Part shown: positions 33,153 to 42,882 of the stretch, piece after piece
How positions within the stretch are numbered: the stretch's first letter is position 1
How the letters are laid out: the number at the start of each line of letters is the position of its first letter
Source of the DNA: Pseudomonadota bacterium
GTDB lineage: Bacteria; Pseudomonadota; Gammaproteobacteria; Steroidobacterales; Steroidobacteraceae
Direction: 5' to 3'
DNA length: 64,000 nucleotides
Assembly: GCA_018241505.1 (NCBI GenBank)
Contig: JAFEDS010000006.1
Location: 151,977-215,976, forward strand
Translations under genes and position numbers: made by a program
Notes under the pieces: generated by a model
What the model was told of the DNA's origin: nothing
The model's database searches: none
What the model saw: only the letters and a program-made list of their open reading frames with translations

Positions 33153-33770
33153 TTATTTGGACAGAAGGGTTCCCACTGAAGCCTTCGGCGGGCCGAGAAT
33201 TTCGAGCTCCAACGGCCGCGGCGGCGCGCCGCCGTTACAGGTCGACGCGGGGCACGCCGACACTGCGACCGCGAGATCCATTTCCGCACGCACAACAATC
33301 GAATCGCCCGCGCGGGATGGAGGTGGCGCGAACGCGAGGTGTCCGTCCGCGCGCACATCCACATTCATGAAGAAGTTGAATGCGCTCGGCAATGGTTCCG
33401 CCTCGATGCCCAACTTCCGAAACTCACTGCACAGATTGTCGTAACAGTTGGCATGGTAGCCCGTGGCTCCGTATTGAATGCGGTACATCTCGAGGCTACA
33501 AGGGGAGTAGAGAAAATCGTGCCTGCCAACATCGTCGGCCACGATAGTCAGCATCCGCTCGCTACGGTCGGACCAGAGCACATCTCCCTTCGAAAGATAG
33601 ATCTTGCCGCCGTAGTCGAACGTACGCCCATTCGACAGGCGCTGGCGCCCATCCGGGGAGAACGCAACGAGGTCGCCGCTCTGCCCACCTTGGGGATCGA
33701 TGATCCGCAGTTGCTCACCTCGCCGAAGTAGCAGACCCACCCCACCCGCTGCAGGTATCACTTGTCGCAT
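33153..33770 (-). CDS. DUF1989 / urea carboxylase-associated family protein
   Basis: A 205-aa protein of the DUF1989 family. Typical segments are PQGGQSGDLVAF, LSKGDVLWSDRSERML, PSAFNFFMNV and ACPASTCNG, the last carrying the conserved cysteines near the C-terminus. Relatives are encoded beside urea carboxylase or amino-acid transporters, but neither is here. It starts 4 nt after the SDR gene stop, so the pair is one transcription unit. Confidence 0.85.
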   Translation of the reverse strand: MRQVIPAAGGVGLLLRRGEQLRIIDPQGGQSGDLVAFSPDGRQRLSNGRTFDYGGKIYLSKGDVLWSDRSERMLTIVADDVGRHDFLYSPCSLEMYRIQYGATGYHANCYDNLCSEFRKLGIEAEPLPSAFNFFMNVDVRADGHLAFAPPPSRAGDSIVVRAEMDLAVAVSACPASTCNGGAPPRPLELEILGPPKASVGTLLSK

Positions 33771-33774
33771 CGGT

Positions 33775-34554
33775 TTAAAACGCCCCCTTCAGCACGCCAC
33801 CGTCCACACGCAACGCCGCACCGTTCGTCGCCGCCGCGAGCGGACTCGCTACAAAGGCAACAAACGCGCCCACCTCTTCCGGCGTAATGAATCGCTTCAA
33901 CAGCGAAGTGGGACGCACTTGCGCGAAGAACTCCTTCTGGACCTGGTCAACGGACACCTTGTTGGTCTGTGCCATCTGTTCCACGAAGTCGGTGACGCCG
34001 CGCGACTGGGTCGGTCCAGGCAACACACAGTTGCATGTGATGCGGGTACCTGCCAGGGACTCGGCAATACCCCGGGACACGGCTATCTGCGCCGATTTCG
34101 TCATGCCATAGTGAATCATCTCCACCGGAATCTGGATCGCGCTTTCACTGGAAATGAAAATGATCCGCCCCCAATCCCGGCGCCGCATACCCGGAAGATA
34201 ACTCCGCGCGAGCCGGACTCCCGACAGCACATTCACATCAAAGAACCGGCGCCAATCCTCATCCGGAATCTCCTCAAAGGGTTTGGGCTCGAAAATGCCG
34301 AGGTTATTGACCAGGATGTCAACATCGGGGTACTTGCGCACCAGCTCGGCCGCTCTGGCCGCATCGCTCAGGTCGCCCGCGAAACCCACGGCTCCGTGGC
34401 CGATCTTCGCAACGGCTTCGGTGACCGCTCCTTGCGTGCGGCCATTGACCACTACCCGCGCGCCTTCCCGGGCCAGCGTCTCGGCAATCGCAAAGCCGAT
34501 GCCGGCGGTGCTGCCGGATACGACGGCCAGCCTGCCATTCAGTTGAAGGTCCAT
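33775..34554 (-). CDS. Short-chain dehydrogenase/reductase
   Basis: A 259-aa classical SDR. It has the cofactor motif SGSTAGIG (about 14-21), NNLG (about 87-90), a Ser in FISSESA and the catalytic YGMTK (about 150-154). VVNGRT after strand 2 suggests NADPH preference. The ATG at 34552-34554 has AAGGGGAATGTG upstream. It is followed by the DUF1989 gene with a 4-nt gap. The substrate is not predictable. Confidence 0.9.
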   Translation of the reverse strand: MDLQLNGRLAVVSGSTAGIGFAIAETLAREGARVVVNGRTQGAVTEAVAKIGHGAVGFAGDLSDAARAAELVRKYPDVDILVNNLGIFEPKPFEEIPDEDWRRFFDVNVLSGVRLARSYLPGMRRRDWGRIIFISSESAIQIPVEMIHYGMTKSAQIAVSRGIAESLAGTRITCNCVLPGPTQSRGVTDFVEQMAQTNKVSVDQVQKEFFAQVRPTSLLKRFITPEEVGAFVAFVASPLAAATNGAALRVDGGVLKGAF

Positions 34555-34640
34555 CACATTCCCCTTGCGCTCATTTAAACTAGACCGTAATCGACTGGGC
34601 GCCCGCGCGAACGCCTTCGCGCTAGTAGACAAGTGCGCAC

Positions 34641-34967
34641 ATGAATGCTCAAGACCTGATAGTTGCTTTCACCTCATTATTCATTGTGGGAATGATCTGG
34701 ATTCGCACCCGGATGCAGTACATGCGCCGAGGTGCCGGTCCGTTGCACCTGGCGCCATCCGGCCGTGTTTATTTCGGTGCTGCGATCGTCCTGCTGGTGG
34801 CCGGCTGGTTTGCAGCGCCGTTGATTGGCGAGGCGCTCTGGCCGAATACCGGCGCCACGCCGACGCTCATGCGGGTGGTGTGGTGCCTGGCAACGTATTA
34901 CATATTCATCGTGGTACACCGCGTGCTCAAATCGCGCGGCACGGAAGTGTTCACCCGAGAGGCTTGA
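34641..34967 (+). CDS. Small three-helix membrane protein, unknown function
   Basis: A 108-aa protein with hydrophobic segments at about 5-22, 44-63 and 77-96, and a short basic loop (RTRMQYMRRG). The ATG start at 34641 follows AGACAAGTGCGCAC, a weak ribosome site. It is divergent from the SDR gene and convergent with pqqD. I do not recognise a characterised family. Confidence 0.65.
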   Translation: MNAQDLIVAFTSLFIVGMIWIRTRMQYMRRGAGPLHLAPSGRVYFGAAIVLLVAGWFAAPLIGEALWPNTGATPTLMRVVWCLATYYIFIVVHRVLKSRGTEVFTREA

Positions 34968-35012
34968 GCGTCACGGCCCGGCTGGCGGCGCCGGAGCCGG
35001 GAATCCCCGGCC

Positions 35013-35294
35013 CTACTCTTCGACAATCCAACCCCTGCGGCGCGCGGCATTCAGGAACTCGCGAGCATCCATCGCGAAACTGTCGTCCTTCGACCGCGGC
35101 AGCACACGCGCAATAATCTGTTCCCGCGTCAAAGTGCCATCGCACAGCGCCAAGATCGCGGCGGCGCTCTCATTGAGTTGTACCACCCCCGATGGCCCGG
35201 CCAGGAAATGGCCGTCGCCCGCCGGGTCCTTCTGCAATTGACGTCCCGAAGCGAGCCGAACCCTGCTCGTTCGCGACACTGCTTTGTCCTTCAT
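35013..35294 (-). CDS. pqqD: Orphan PqqD family peptide-chaperone (RRE) protein
   Basis: A 93-aa protein of PqqD length and pattern: RVRLASGRQLQKDPA, VVQLNESAAAILALCDG and EQIIARVLP, then DAREFLNAARRRGWI. In PQQ synthesis PqqD binds the precursor peptide PqqA for the radical-SAM enzyme PqqE. The ATG at 35292-35294 has GGAG 8 nt upstream. No pqqA, B, C or E gene lies in the window. It follows a sigma-54 activator gene by 113 nt. It may serve a pqq cluster elsewhere or another RiPP system. Confidence 0.85.
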   Translation of the reverse strand: MKDKAVSRTSRVRLASGRQLQKDPAGDGHFLAGPSGVVQLNESAAAILALCDGTLTREQIIARVLPRSKDDSFAMDAREFLNAARRRGWIVEE

Positions 35295-35407
35295 CCTCTG
35301 GCTCCGCCGTGCGCCGGAAACAATTCCCGCGCGAGCCGGCAAAACTGCACTTGCGTGCATCGCCGATAGACCTTTGCAAAGTCCGGGCCAGAAGCTTGTT
35401 GACTGTC

Positions 35408-36715
<1,308 letters not shown>

Positions 36716-36922
36716 ACGAACTCCCCCTCACACAGTCACCGTTCTGCCGCAGGCGTGCCGTTACAGTGTCACGATAGAGAAACACGTCACGTCAAACACT
36801 GCAAGTCGTCTTTACCCCGCCCACACTGCAGCAATTCGTTTGCCGCACAGCAGCGCATGGGCCCTCGCGTTCCATAATCGTGACAACCCTGTATCAAACA
36901 ACTCTCGAAATGGAACACGTTG

Positions 36923-36939
36923 CGCTCCATGCCGGAGCG
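36923..36939. promoter_or_regulatory. Inverted repeat, candidate upstream activator site
   Basis: CGCTCC-ATGCC-GGAGCG is a perfect inverted repeat about 70-86 bp upstream of the expected sigma-54 transcription start. That distance suits an enhancer-binding protein site. The assignment rests on position and symmetry only. Confidence 0.4.
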
Positions 36940-36982
36940 TTTGTTGCGTCGATGACACGTAAATGAATCGCTATTTTACCGC

Positions 36983-36998
36983 TGGCACGGCGGTTGCA
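36983..36998 (+). promoter_or_regulatory. Sigma-54 (-24/-12) promoter of the porin gene
   Basis: TGGCAC-GGCGG-TTGCA matches the sigma-54 consensus at every conserved position, with the required 10-bp GG-to-GC spacing. The predicted start is near 37010, giving a leader of about 93 nt before the porin ATG at 37103. The 387-bp gap it sits in (36716-37102) contains no gene. Confidence 0.88.
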
Positions 36999-37102
36999 CC
37001 CGCATGCACGCCGTCGTCGCGGAGTCTGAATGTGGCAGCGCGTAACGCGACGCAAAAAACCAGGTGAGCGCGCACCGCCGCACAACTCGAAGGAACGCTC
37101 CC

Positions 37103-38386
37103 ATGAAACAGCAACAAATTCGCTTTTCCATCGCCGCACTGGTGGCAACAATGTGTGCCCCCGCCGCACACGCTGTTGACGTCACGGCCGGTGACTGGAA
37201 GCTCAGCTTCGACGGCAACGTCAATGCTGACTACATCTATTCCAACTGCGAATCCCTGGACAGCGCCAAGACGATTGGCGGTGGCCTGACCTGCGTCGCG
37301 CCCGGTGACGGACAAAGGTCATCTTCCTCGGTGAGCAACGGCCTGCTGCCTGCCGCTTTGAGCATCAGCGCCGCGACTACCCAGGCGGGTTACGACATCG
37401 GCGTTACATTCGGCCTGTACCCCGGAATCAGCACCAACGACGGCGGCAGCCCGAACCTCGCCAACACATCCGCCACCCGCAACACCGCCCTGGGCAGCGC
37501 CGGCCTCGACGTCCGCCAGGTTTTCCTCACATTCGGCAACAAGGAGATGGGTACGGTGCTGGCCGGCCGCAACATCGGCCTCTTCGGTGCGGACGCCATC
37601 CTCAATGACATGACACTGCTCGGAGTGGGCGCCGGCGGCAGCAATGCCGCGCCGACCAACACGTCGCTCGGCTCGATCGGCTACGGCTACATCTACACGG
37701 ACTGGCTGGCGCAGATCGACTACACGACTCCTGACATGAACGGCGTCAAGGTGACCGTCGGTATCTTCGACCCGGTCGAGTCATTGACGGACGGTACCGG
37801 ACCTACGCCGAAGGCCACTCCCGGCTTCCACGGCAAGGTCGCCTTCAAGAACGGCGGACCGTTGTATCTGTCGGCCTCGTTCCTGTATGAGAAGCAGGAG
37901 TTCCAGCGCTCCGATGCGCTCGGCAACCTGATCTCCGGCCAGAAGGTGTCCTATGACGGCACCGGCTTCGACTTCGGCGGCAAATATGACATTCCGGGGG
38001 GCATCCAGGTTGCCGCCTGGGCCTATTATGCCAAGGGCCTGGGCACCACCGGCCTGTTCGTCTACGGCGCCGACACCAACCCCGCCAGCGCGGGCTACGG
38101 CGAAAACCGCAAATCCTACGGCGGCCTCGCCCAGGTGACCTACAAGATCCCGGAAACCAACTTCAAGCTGGGCTTCAACTACGGTACCAGCCGCCTGAGC
38201 CGCGCCGACAACGAAGTCAACAACACGCTGGTGAAGCTCAACGACAAGTTCACGCTCGGTGTCTACGACCAGCTCACTCCGAACCTGCTGCTGCTGGCTG
38301 AAGGCACCTCCATGTGGTCGCGCAACCAGGTTGGAGATGAGAACAAGGCCTGGGTGGCGAACGTGGGCGCATTCGTTTCGTTCTGA
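37103..38386 (+). CDS. Outer-membrane porin
   Basis: A 427-aa beta-barrel porin. It has a signal peptide (MKQQQIRFSIAALVATMCAPAAHA), alternating amphipathic strands through the length, and a C-terminal Phe (GAFVSF), the Bam recognition mark. Two Cys (in SNCESLD and LTCVAP) may form an extracellular loop disulfide. The ATG at 37103-37105 has AAGGAA upstream. A sigma-54 promoter and an adjacent AcoR-like activator suggest induction by a specific carbon source, which is not identifiable. A strong terminator follows. Confidence 0.88.
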   Translation: MKQQQIRFSIAALVATMCAPAAHAVDVTAGDWKLSFDGNVNADYIYSNCESLDSAKTIGGGLTCVAPGDGQRSSSSVSNGLLPAALSISAATTQAGYDIGVTFGLYPGISTNDGGSPNLANTSATRNTALGSAGLDVRQVFLTFGNKEMGTVLAGRNIGLFGADAILNDMTLLGVGAGGSNAAPTNTSLGSIGYGYIYTDWLAQIDYTTPDMNGVKVTVGIFDPVESLTDGTGPTPKATPGFHGKVAFKNGGPLYLSASFLYEKQEFQRSDALGNLISGQKVSYDGTGFDFGGKYDIPGGIQVAAWAYYAKGLGTTGLFVYGADTNPASAGYGENRKSYGGLAQVTYKIPETNFKLGFNYGTSRLSRADNEVNNTLVKLNDKFTLGVYDQLTPNLLLLAEGTSMWSRNQVGDENKAWVANVGAFVSF

Positions 38387-38416
38387 TCGCGCAAACCTGG
38401 AAGTGACTGCTTCAAC

Positions 38417-38448
38417 ACGCGCCAACCGTCATGGTTGGCGCGTCTTTT
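38417..38448 (+). terminator. Rho-independent terminator of the porin gene
   Basis: ACGCGCCAACC (38417-38427), loop GTCAT, GGTTGGCGCGT (38433-38443), then CTTTT. It has a perfect 11-bp GC-rich stem with a short T tract, 30 nt after the porin stop. It overlaps the end of the convergent anti-sigma gene by two bases. Confidence 0.88.
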
Positions 38449-39130
38449 AGCCGGCGCTACGCAGCGGAACGACGTATATCGGCGTGGTCGTGGGCTGGCC
38501 GGTGGGTGAGCCGCCCAACTGTTCGACGGTGATCGCCACCTGGGCGGAATTGGCGAGCGCCTGCTTCTGGATGTCTGTCAGCTTGCGTTGAGCGGTACCA
38601 CCATTGGGCATCACACCCAGGGAGACCGGCTTGCCGCCCGCGGGCAGCGCCCAAAGCTCGAAGTCGCGATCGGCAGCATGCGCCGGAAGTTGACCGGTGC
38701 GCAGGATCAAACTACCGCTGTCGCGGTAGACATCGACATCCCACAACCGCGCGCCCGCGGGAGTTGCGATCGTCGCCACTTCGGTCAACCTGCCCGGTGC
38801 CGTGCTGCGCCAGTAGATCAACGCCGACAGGCCGACCAACACCAACACGCTGGCGGCGATGGCCCATGACCGTCCACGACGCCGCTCGACTGCAGGTTCA
38901 AAGTTCAGCCGCGCGCGGATGCCCTGCCAGACGTGTGGCGGCGGACGGACCGGCCTCGAGCCCTTCGCGAGCTGCATCAGATGGCCTTCCCAAAAGCGGC
39001 AGCGCTCATCGACCTGGGGACTAGCGGCACGCCACTTTTCAAAGCGCCGCCGCGCCGGACCGCGCAATGTGCCCAGCACGTACTCGGCCGCCAGGGATGC
39101 CAGGATGTCGGGGTGGTCCTGCGGTTGCAC
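38447..39130 (-). CDS. RskA-type anti-sigma factor
   Basis: A 227-aa single-pass membrane protein. The N-terminal cytosolic anti-sigma domain (about 8-55, AAEYVLGTLRGPARRRFEKW) lacks the HxxxCxxC zinc motif. A transmembrane helix spans about 89-107. The C-terminal periplasmic RskA domain includes DRDFELWALPAGGKPVSLG. The GTG start lies one base after the sigma gene stop. It should sequester the upstream ECF sigma factor until regulated proteolysis. Confidence 0.9.
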   Translation of the reverse strand: MQPQDHPDILASLAAEYVLGTLRGPARRRFEKWRAASPQVDERCRFWEGHLMQLAKGSRPVRPPPHVWQGIRARLNFEPAVERRRGRSWAIAASVLVLVGLSALIYWRSTAPGRLTEVATIATPAGARLWDVDVYRDSGSLILRTGQLPAHAADRDFELWALPAGGKPVSLGVMPNGGTAQRKLTDIQKQALANSAQVAITVEQLGGSPTGQPTTTPIYVVPLRSAG

Positions 39131-39131
39131 G

Positions 39132-39686
39132 TCAGGACTCCAGGCACTTGCGCAGGCTCTGCAAGCCGCGCCGGATCCAACTCTTGACCGTGCCCAGCGG
39201 ATTGCCGGTCAGACGGGAGATGTCCTCGTGCGAGTTGCCTCCCACATAGGCCAGCTCGAGGCAACTGCGCTGTTGGTCGTTCAACAGGCCCAGGCAGCGT
39301 TCCAACAGGCCCGCCGCGGGCATCCAGGAACCCGCTTCTTCCTTGTCGTCGCCCGCGTCAATGCGCTCCGGGAGCTCGGGAACGAGCATGGGCGCTGACC
39401 GCTCATGGCGCAGGAGGTCGATTGCCCGATAACGCGCGATCGACATCATCCACACCATCGGACGCCCGCGGGATGCCTGGAACTGCGATGCCCGCTGCCA
39501 GATGCTCACGAACACGTCCTGCAGCGCCTCTTCAGCAAGGGCACGCCGCCGGAGAATCCGGGTCAGGGCGGCAAACAGCAGGGGTGAGGCCAGCTCATAC
39601 AAACGCTCCAGAGCGCCCGAATCCGCTGCGGCGCAACGGTCGAGCAGCGTCTGGAGCTGCTGGTCGAGCGAGTTTTCGGCATCCAT
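39132..39686 (-). CDS. ECF RNA polymerase sigma factor (SigK/RskA-paired type)
   Basis: A 184-aa ECF sigma factor. Region 2 contains RALAEEALQDVFVSIWQRA and MVWMMSIARYRAIDLLR. Region 4 contains LELAYVGGNSHEDISRLTGN and GTVKSWIRRGLQSLRKCL. It is paired with the RskA-like anti-sigma gene one base downstream. It follows the S10 peptidase gene by 41 nt on the same strand, so the peptidase may be part of the transcription unit or the regulon. Confidence 0.92.
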   Translation of the reverse strand: MDAENSLDQQLQTLLDRCAAADSGALERLYELASPLLFAALTRILRRRALAEEALQDVFVSIWQRASQFQASRGRPMVWMMSIARYRAIDLLRHERSAPMLVPELPERIDAGDDKEEAGSWMPAAGLLERCLGLLNDQQRSCLELAYVGGNSHEDISRLTGNPLGTVKSWIRRGLQSLRKCLES

Positions 39687-39727
39687 CGCCTGACTATACG
39701 GCCCAGGCGACGGATTGGATGCGCTCG

Positions 39728-41287
39728 TTAGTGGGTGGAGTCGATGAAGGCGTCGACATCGGCCTTCATTTTCTTAATGGAACCTGGATGCACATACATC
39801 ATGTGTCCCGCCTCGTAGTACTTCATCTGGATGCGGGACGAGGTCCCGGGGGGCAGGCCGAGGTGGGCCATCATGTATTCGGTAGCCGAAAACGGCGTCG
39901 CCAGGTCGTAGTACCCATTGAGTACGAGGACCTTCAGGTTCGCATCCTGGACCAACGCCTGGGCGAGATCGACGCCGGAGTTGACGACCGGCTGCTCACC
40001 GGGAGCATCAATCGGCTTGTGGGTCCACTTCCATTTATCGCCAATGGCGAAATTCGTGGCCCGATAGGTTTTGCCCTGGCCGAACTTCAAATCAACGTGA
40101 TACCAGTCCTGGAAGGCCGCGGTGAAAGCGGCGCTGATGGCGGCTGACTGCGGGTCATAGTCGGCGAATTTTTCCAGCGGATCCTGTGTCGGCCCCGCGA
40201 AGCGGCCATCCAGGCGACCTATCGTCAAGCGGCGCGATTTCAACAGTTCGTGAGCGAAGGCAATCTCGGCAATACGCAGGTTCGCGGCCTTCACATACTC
40301 CGGGCTGAGCCCTGTGTACTTGTGGACCTGTTCGGCAACGGCATCCCGCTCGGCGTCGGTCAACGCATCGCCCTTCAACAAGGCGGCGGTGAAAGGACCC
40401 GAAGCGTAGGTTCGTACTTCCTGGAGGAATGGCTCGAGGGCCGCGGGCTGACCCGGGATCATGTGGTGATACCAACCCACGGCGGCATAGGCCGGCAGGT
40501 ACGCCGCGTACGGCCGCTCATTTCCCGGCAATCCCGCAAAAATCGCCTCGATATCGGTCGCCACGGACACCAGGACGAGGCCATTGAATGCCAGTGAGCG
40601 CCGGGAACGCAGCCAGTCGACAATCGCCGCCGACCGCGTGGTTCCGTAGCTCTCACCCAGCAGGTACTTCGGGGAGGTCCAACGATTGTTGTCACTGACG
40701 TACTGGGCAATGAAGCGGCTGACCGAATCGATGTCCGGGTCCACGCCCCAGAAGTCCTCGTCCTTCTTATCGCACACCGCGCGACTCAGGCCGGTGCCAA
40801 CCGGGTCGATCATGACCAGGTCGGCCTTGTCGAGCACACCGTACTCGTTGTCGACCGTCTTGTAAGGCGCCGGAGGAGTTGGCGTCGGGTCGCCAACGAC
40901 CACGCGCTTCGGACCCAACACACCCATGTGCAGCCACAGGGACGAAGATCCCGGGCCCCCGTTGAACGCAAACATTATGGGCCGCTGCGCGAGGTCCTTT
41001 GTGTCCCGCCGTGTGTAGGCGATATAGCCGATGTTGGCGATAGGCTTGTCGTCATCGTCACGAATGACGAGGGTGCCGGCCGTCGCCGTGTAATCGAAGC
41101 TCTTTCCGCCCGCATTCAAATGATGCTGGGTCACCGAGCTTTCGGCCTTGGGCTCCCGCTTCCACTCCTCCTTCTTGTCACCCTTGACGTCGGTTTGACA
41201 GGCCTCCAGAAGGGAGGCGGGCTTTTCGTCCGCGTTGGCAATGCCAGCGAGACAAACCAGGGAAAGTGCCAGTGCGATTTTTTTCAT
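39728..41287 (-). CDS. Exported S10-family serine carboxypeptidase-like peptidase (second copy)
   Basis: A 519-aa S10 peptidase with a signal peptide (MKKIALALSLVCLAGIANA). It has NGGPGSSS (oxyanion region), GESYGT (nucleophile Ser), NGYYDLATPF (Asp) and YEAGHMMYVHP (His). It differs from the 11.5-kb copy in having GESYGT rather than GESYGG. The start is the ATG at 41285-41287. A longer frame to 41407 exists but lacks a signal-like start. It is followed by an ECF sigma/anti-sigma pair. Confidence 0.9.
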   Translation of the reverse strand: MKKIALALSLVCLAGIANADEKPASLLEACQTDVKGDKKEEWKREPKAESSVTQHHLNAGGKSFDYTATAGTLVIRDDDDKPIANIGYIAYTRRDTKDLAQRPIMFAFNGGPGSSSLWLHMGVLGPKRVVVGDPTPTPPAPYKTVDNEYGVLDKADLVMIDPVGTGLSRAVCDKKDEDFWGVDPDIDSVSRFIAQYVSDNNRWTSPKYLLGESYGTTRSAAIVDWLRSRRSLAFNGLVLVSVATDIEAIFAGLPGNERPYAAYLPAYAAVGWYHHMIPGQPAALEPFLQEVRTYASGPFTAALLKGDALTDAERDAVAEQVHKYTGLSPEYVKAANLRIAEIAFAHELLKSRRLTIGRLDGRFAGPTQDPLEKFADYDPQSAAISAAFTAAFQDWYHVDLKFGQGKTYRATNFAIGDKWKWTHKPIDAPGEQPVVNSGVDLAQALVQDANLKVLVLNGYYDLATPFSATEYMMAHLGLPPGTSSRIQMKYYEAGHMMYVHPGSIKKMKADVDAFIDSTH

Positions 41288-41383
41288 CGGCGACGTATAC
41301 CACAGCGCGGCAAGTCGCCCCGTCTCGCGCGACGAACCGTTGGTCGCGTGCGCCCGATCGCACCGCCGAGGTACAATCCATGG

Positions 41384-41740
41384 ATGCCGCACACTACTGC
41401 CGACCAAGTAACCGAATACGACCCCGAAGAGGTCAAAGAGCTTCTGGAGACTGGCAAGATCCTGCTGGTCGACGTCCGCGAACCGGCGGAGTACGCCGCC
41501 GAGCGGATTCCCGGTGCCCTGTTGTACCCATTGTCGACGTTCGACGTGACCCAGCTACCGCCGGATGAATCGCGCCAGGTGGTGTTCTCCTGCGCGGCCG
41601 GCGGCCGTTCCCTGACGGCGGCGCGGCAGCGCCTCGCACAAGGCCAGCCCGCGGCTCACATGGCCGGTGGCATCTCCGAGTGGAAAGCCGTCGGCCTGCC
41701 CACCATCCGCATCGATCCGCGTACCGGCCGACCCCTGTAG
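41384..41740 (+). CDS. Single-domain rhodanese
   Basis: A 118-aa cytosolic sulfurtransferase-like protein. The domain runs about residues 10-108, with LLVDVREPAEYAAERIPGA and active-site Cys70 in CAAGGRS. The six-residue loop matches the rhodanese CxxGxR pattern. The ATG at 41384 has GAGG about 13 nt upstream. An out-of-frame ATG four bases earlier is ignored. It precedes trmB by 40 nt on the same strand. Confidence 0.88.
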   Translation: MPHTTADQVTEYDPEEVKELLETGKILLVDVREPAEYAAERIPGALLYPLSTFDVTQLPPDESRQVVFSCAAGGRSLTAARQRLAQGQPAAHMAGGISEWKAVGLPTIRIDPRTGRPL

Positions 41741-41780
41741 ACTTTCGACGCAAGGCCTGACCGCCTTGCGATGGTCGCCC

Positions 41781-42467
41781 ATGGCTGAGATCGAACATCC
41801 CCGCTCCATTCGCTCTTTTGTGATGCGGGGCGGACGGATTACGGCAGCCCAGCAACGGGCCCTGGAACTTTTGTGGCCCCGCTTTGGCATTGCGTTCGAG
41901 CCAGTGCCGCTGGACCTGGCTGCGGCCTTCGGCCGCCCGGCTCCTGTCACCCTGGAGATCGGCTTCGGCAACGGCGATAACCTGGCTGCCCAGGCAGCAG
42001 CGCACCCGGACCGCAACTACCTCGGCGTGGAAGTGCATCGCCCGGGGGTCGGCCACCTGATGCTGAGCCTGGCAGAACGGCAGCTTTGCAATGCAAAAGT
42101 CATCTGCCACGACGCCGTCGAAGTCCTGACACACCAGGTTGCACCGCAAACTCTGGCGGAAGTGCTCATTCTGTTTCCCGATCCCTGGCCGAAGAAGCGC
42201 CATCACAAAAGACGCCTGGTGCAGGGGCCGTTTGTCGAGTTGGTTGCGGACCGGTTACAGGCGGGGGGAGTGCTGCGATTTGCCTCCGATTGGCAACCCT
42301 ATGCGGATGCTGTGCTGGAGCTACTCAACGCCAACCCGCGACTGCACAACATCGCACCCGACGGTAGATTCATTCCGAGACCCGGGGAGCGCAATCCGAC
42401 TCGCTTCGAGCGGCGCGGCGAACGGTTAGGTCACGATGTATGGGACATCGCGTTCGAGCGCCGTTGA
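41781..42467 (+). CDS. trmB: tRNA (guanine-N7-)-methyltransferase
   Basis: Methylates G46 of the tRNA variable loop to m7G with SAM. It is 228 aa with the SAM-binding motif LEIGFGNGDNL, the NYLGVEVHRPGV strand, and the family signature LFPDPWPKKRHHKRRLVQ. The C-terminal NPTRFERRGERLGHDVWD is typical of TrmB. The ATG 41781-41783 is chosen over a frame extension into the rhodanese gene. It is probably co-transcribed with the rhodanese gene. Confidence 0.96.
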   Translation: MAEIEHPRSIRSFVMRGGRITAAQQRALELLWPRFGIAFEPVPLDLAAAFGRPAPVTLEIGFGNGDNLAAQAAAHPDRNYLGVEVHRPGVGHLMLSLAERQLCNAKVICHDAVEVLTHQVAPQTLAEVLILFPDPWPKKRHHKRRLVQGPFVELVADRLQAGGVLRFASDWQPYADAVLELLNANPRLHNIAPDGRFIPRPGERNPTRFERRGERLGHDVWDIAFERR

Positions 42468-42567
42468 CTGCGCTGCCGCGCAGCCGGCAGGACGGAATAT
42501 AACTTGAAAGCGCGCCATTCGAGGCGCAACATGAAACCACCCCAAGGCTGACGGACGTCTTCAGATC

Positions 42568-42882
42568 ATGGCAGCCCCCAATCCCAGTATCGGCGAGTGG
42601 TACCGACACACCGGCGGCGATTCGTTCGAAGTCGTGGCATTCGATGAAGACGACGGCACCATAGAAATCCAGTATTTCGACGGTACGGTCGAGGAAATGG
42701 ATACCGAGGACTGGGACACTCAGTGGGCGGAGCGGGCTCTCGAGACAGCCGAACCGCCGGAGGATTGGTCAGGCTCGGTTGATGTTGAATCCACTGATGA
42801 TTCGGCCACCGGCAGCGACATCTCGGGCGACGAGAGCATGCTGCGCGCCAGCTCGCTGGACGGCATCGACCTATTCGAGTAA
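42568..42882 (+). CDS. Small acidic protein, DUF6763-like
   Basis: A 104-aa very acidic protein. The start NPSIGEWYRHTGGDSFEVVAF and the FDGTVEEMDTEDW segment match a small gammaproteobacterial family listed as DUF6763. The C-terminal third is Asp/Ser-rich and probably disordered. Its stop overlaps the convergent Rieske gene by 12 nt. Function is unknown. Confidence 0.7.
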   Translation: MAAPNPSIGEWYRHTGGDSFEVVAFDEDDGTIEIQYFDGTVEEMDTEDWDTQWAERALETAEPPEDWSGSVDVESTDDSATGSDISGDESMLRASSLDGIDLFE

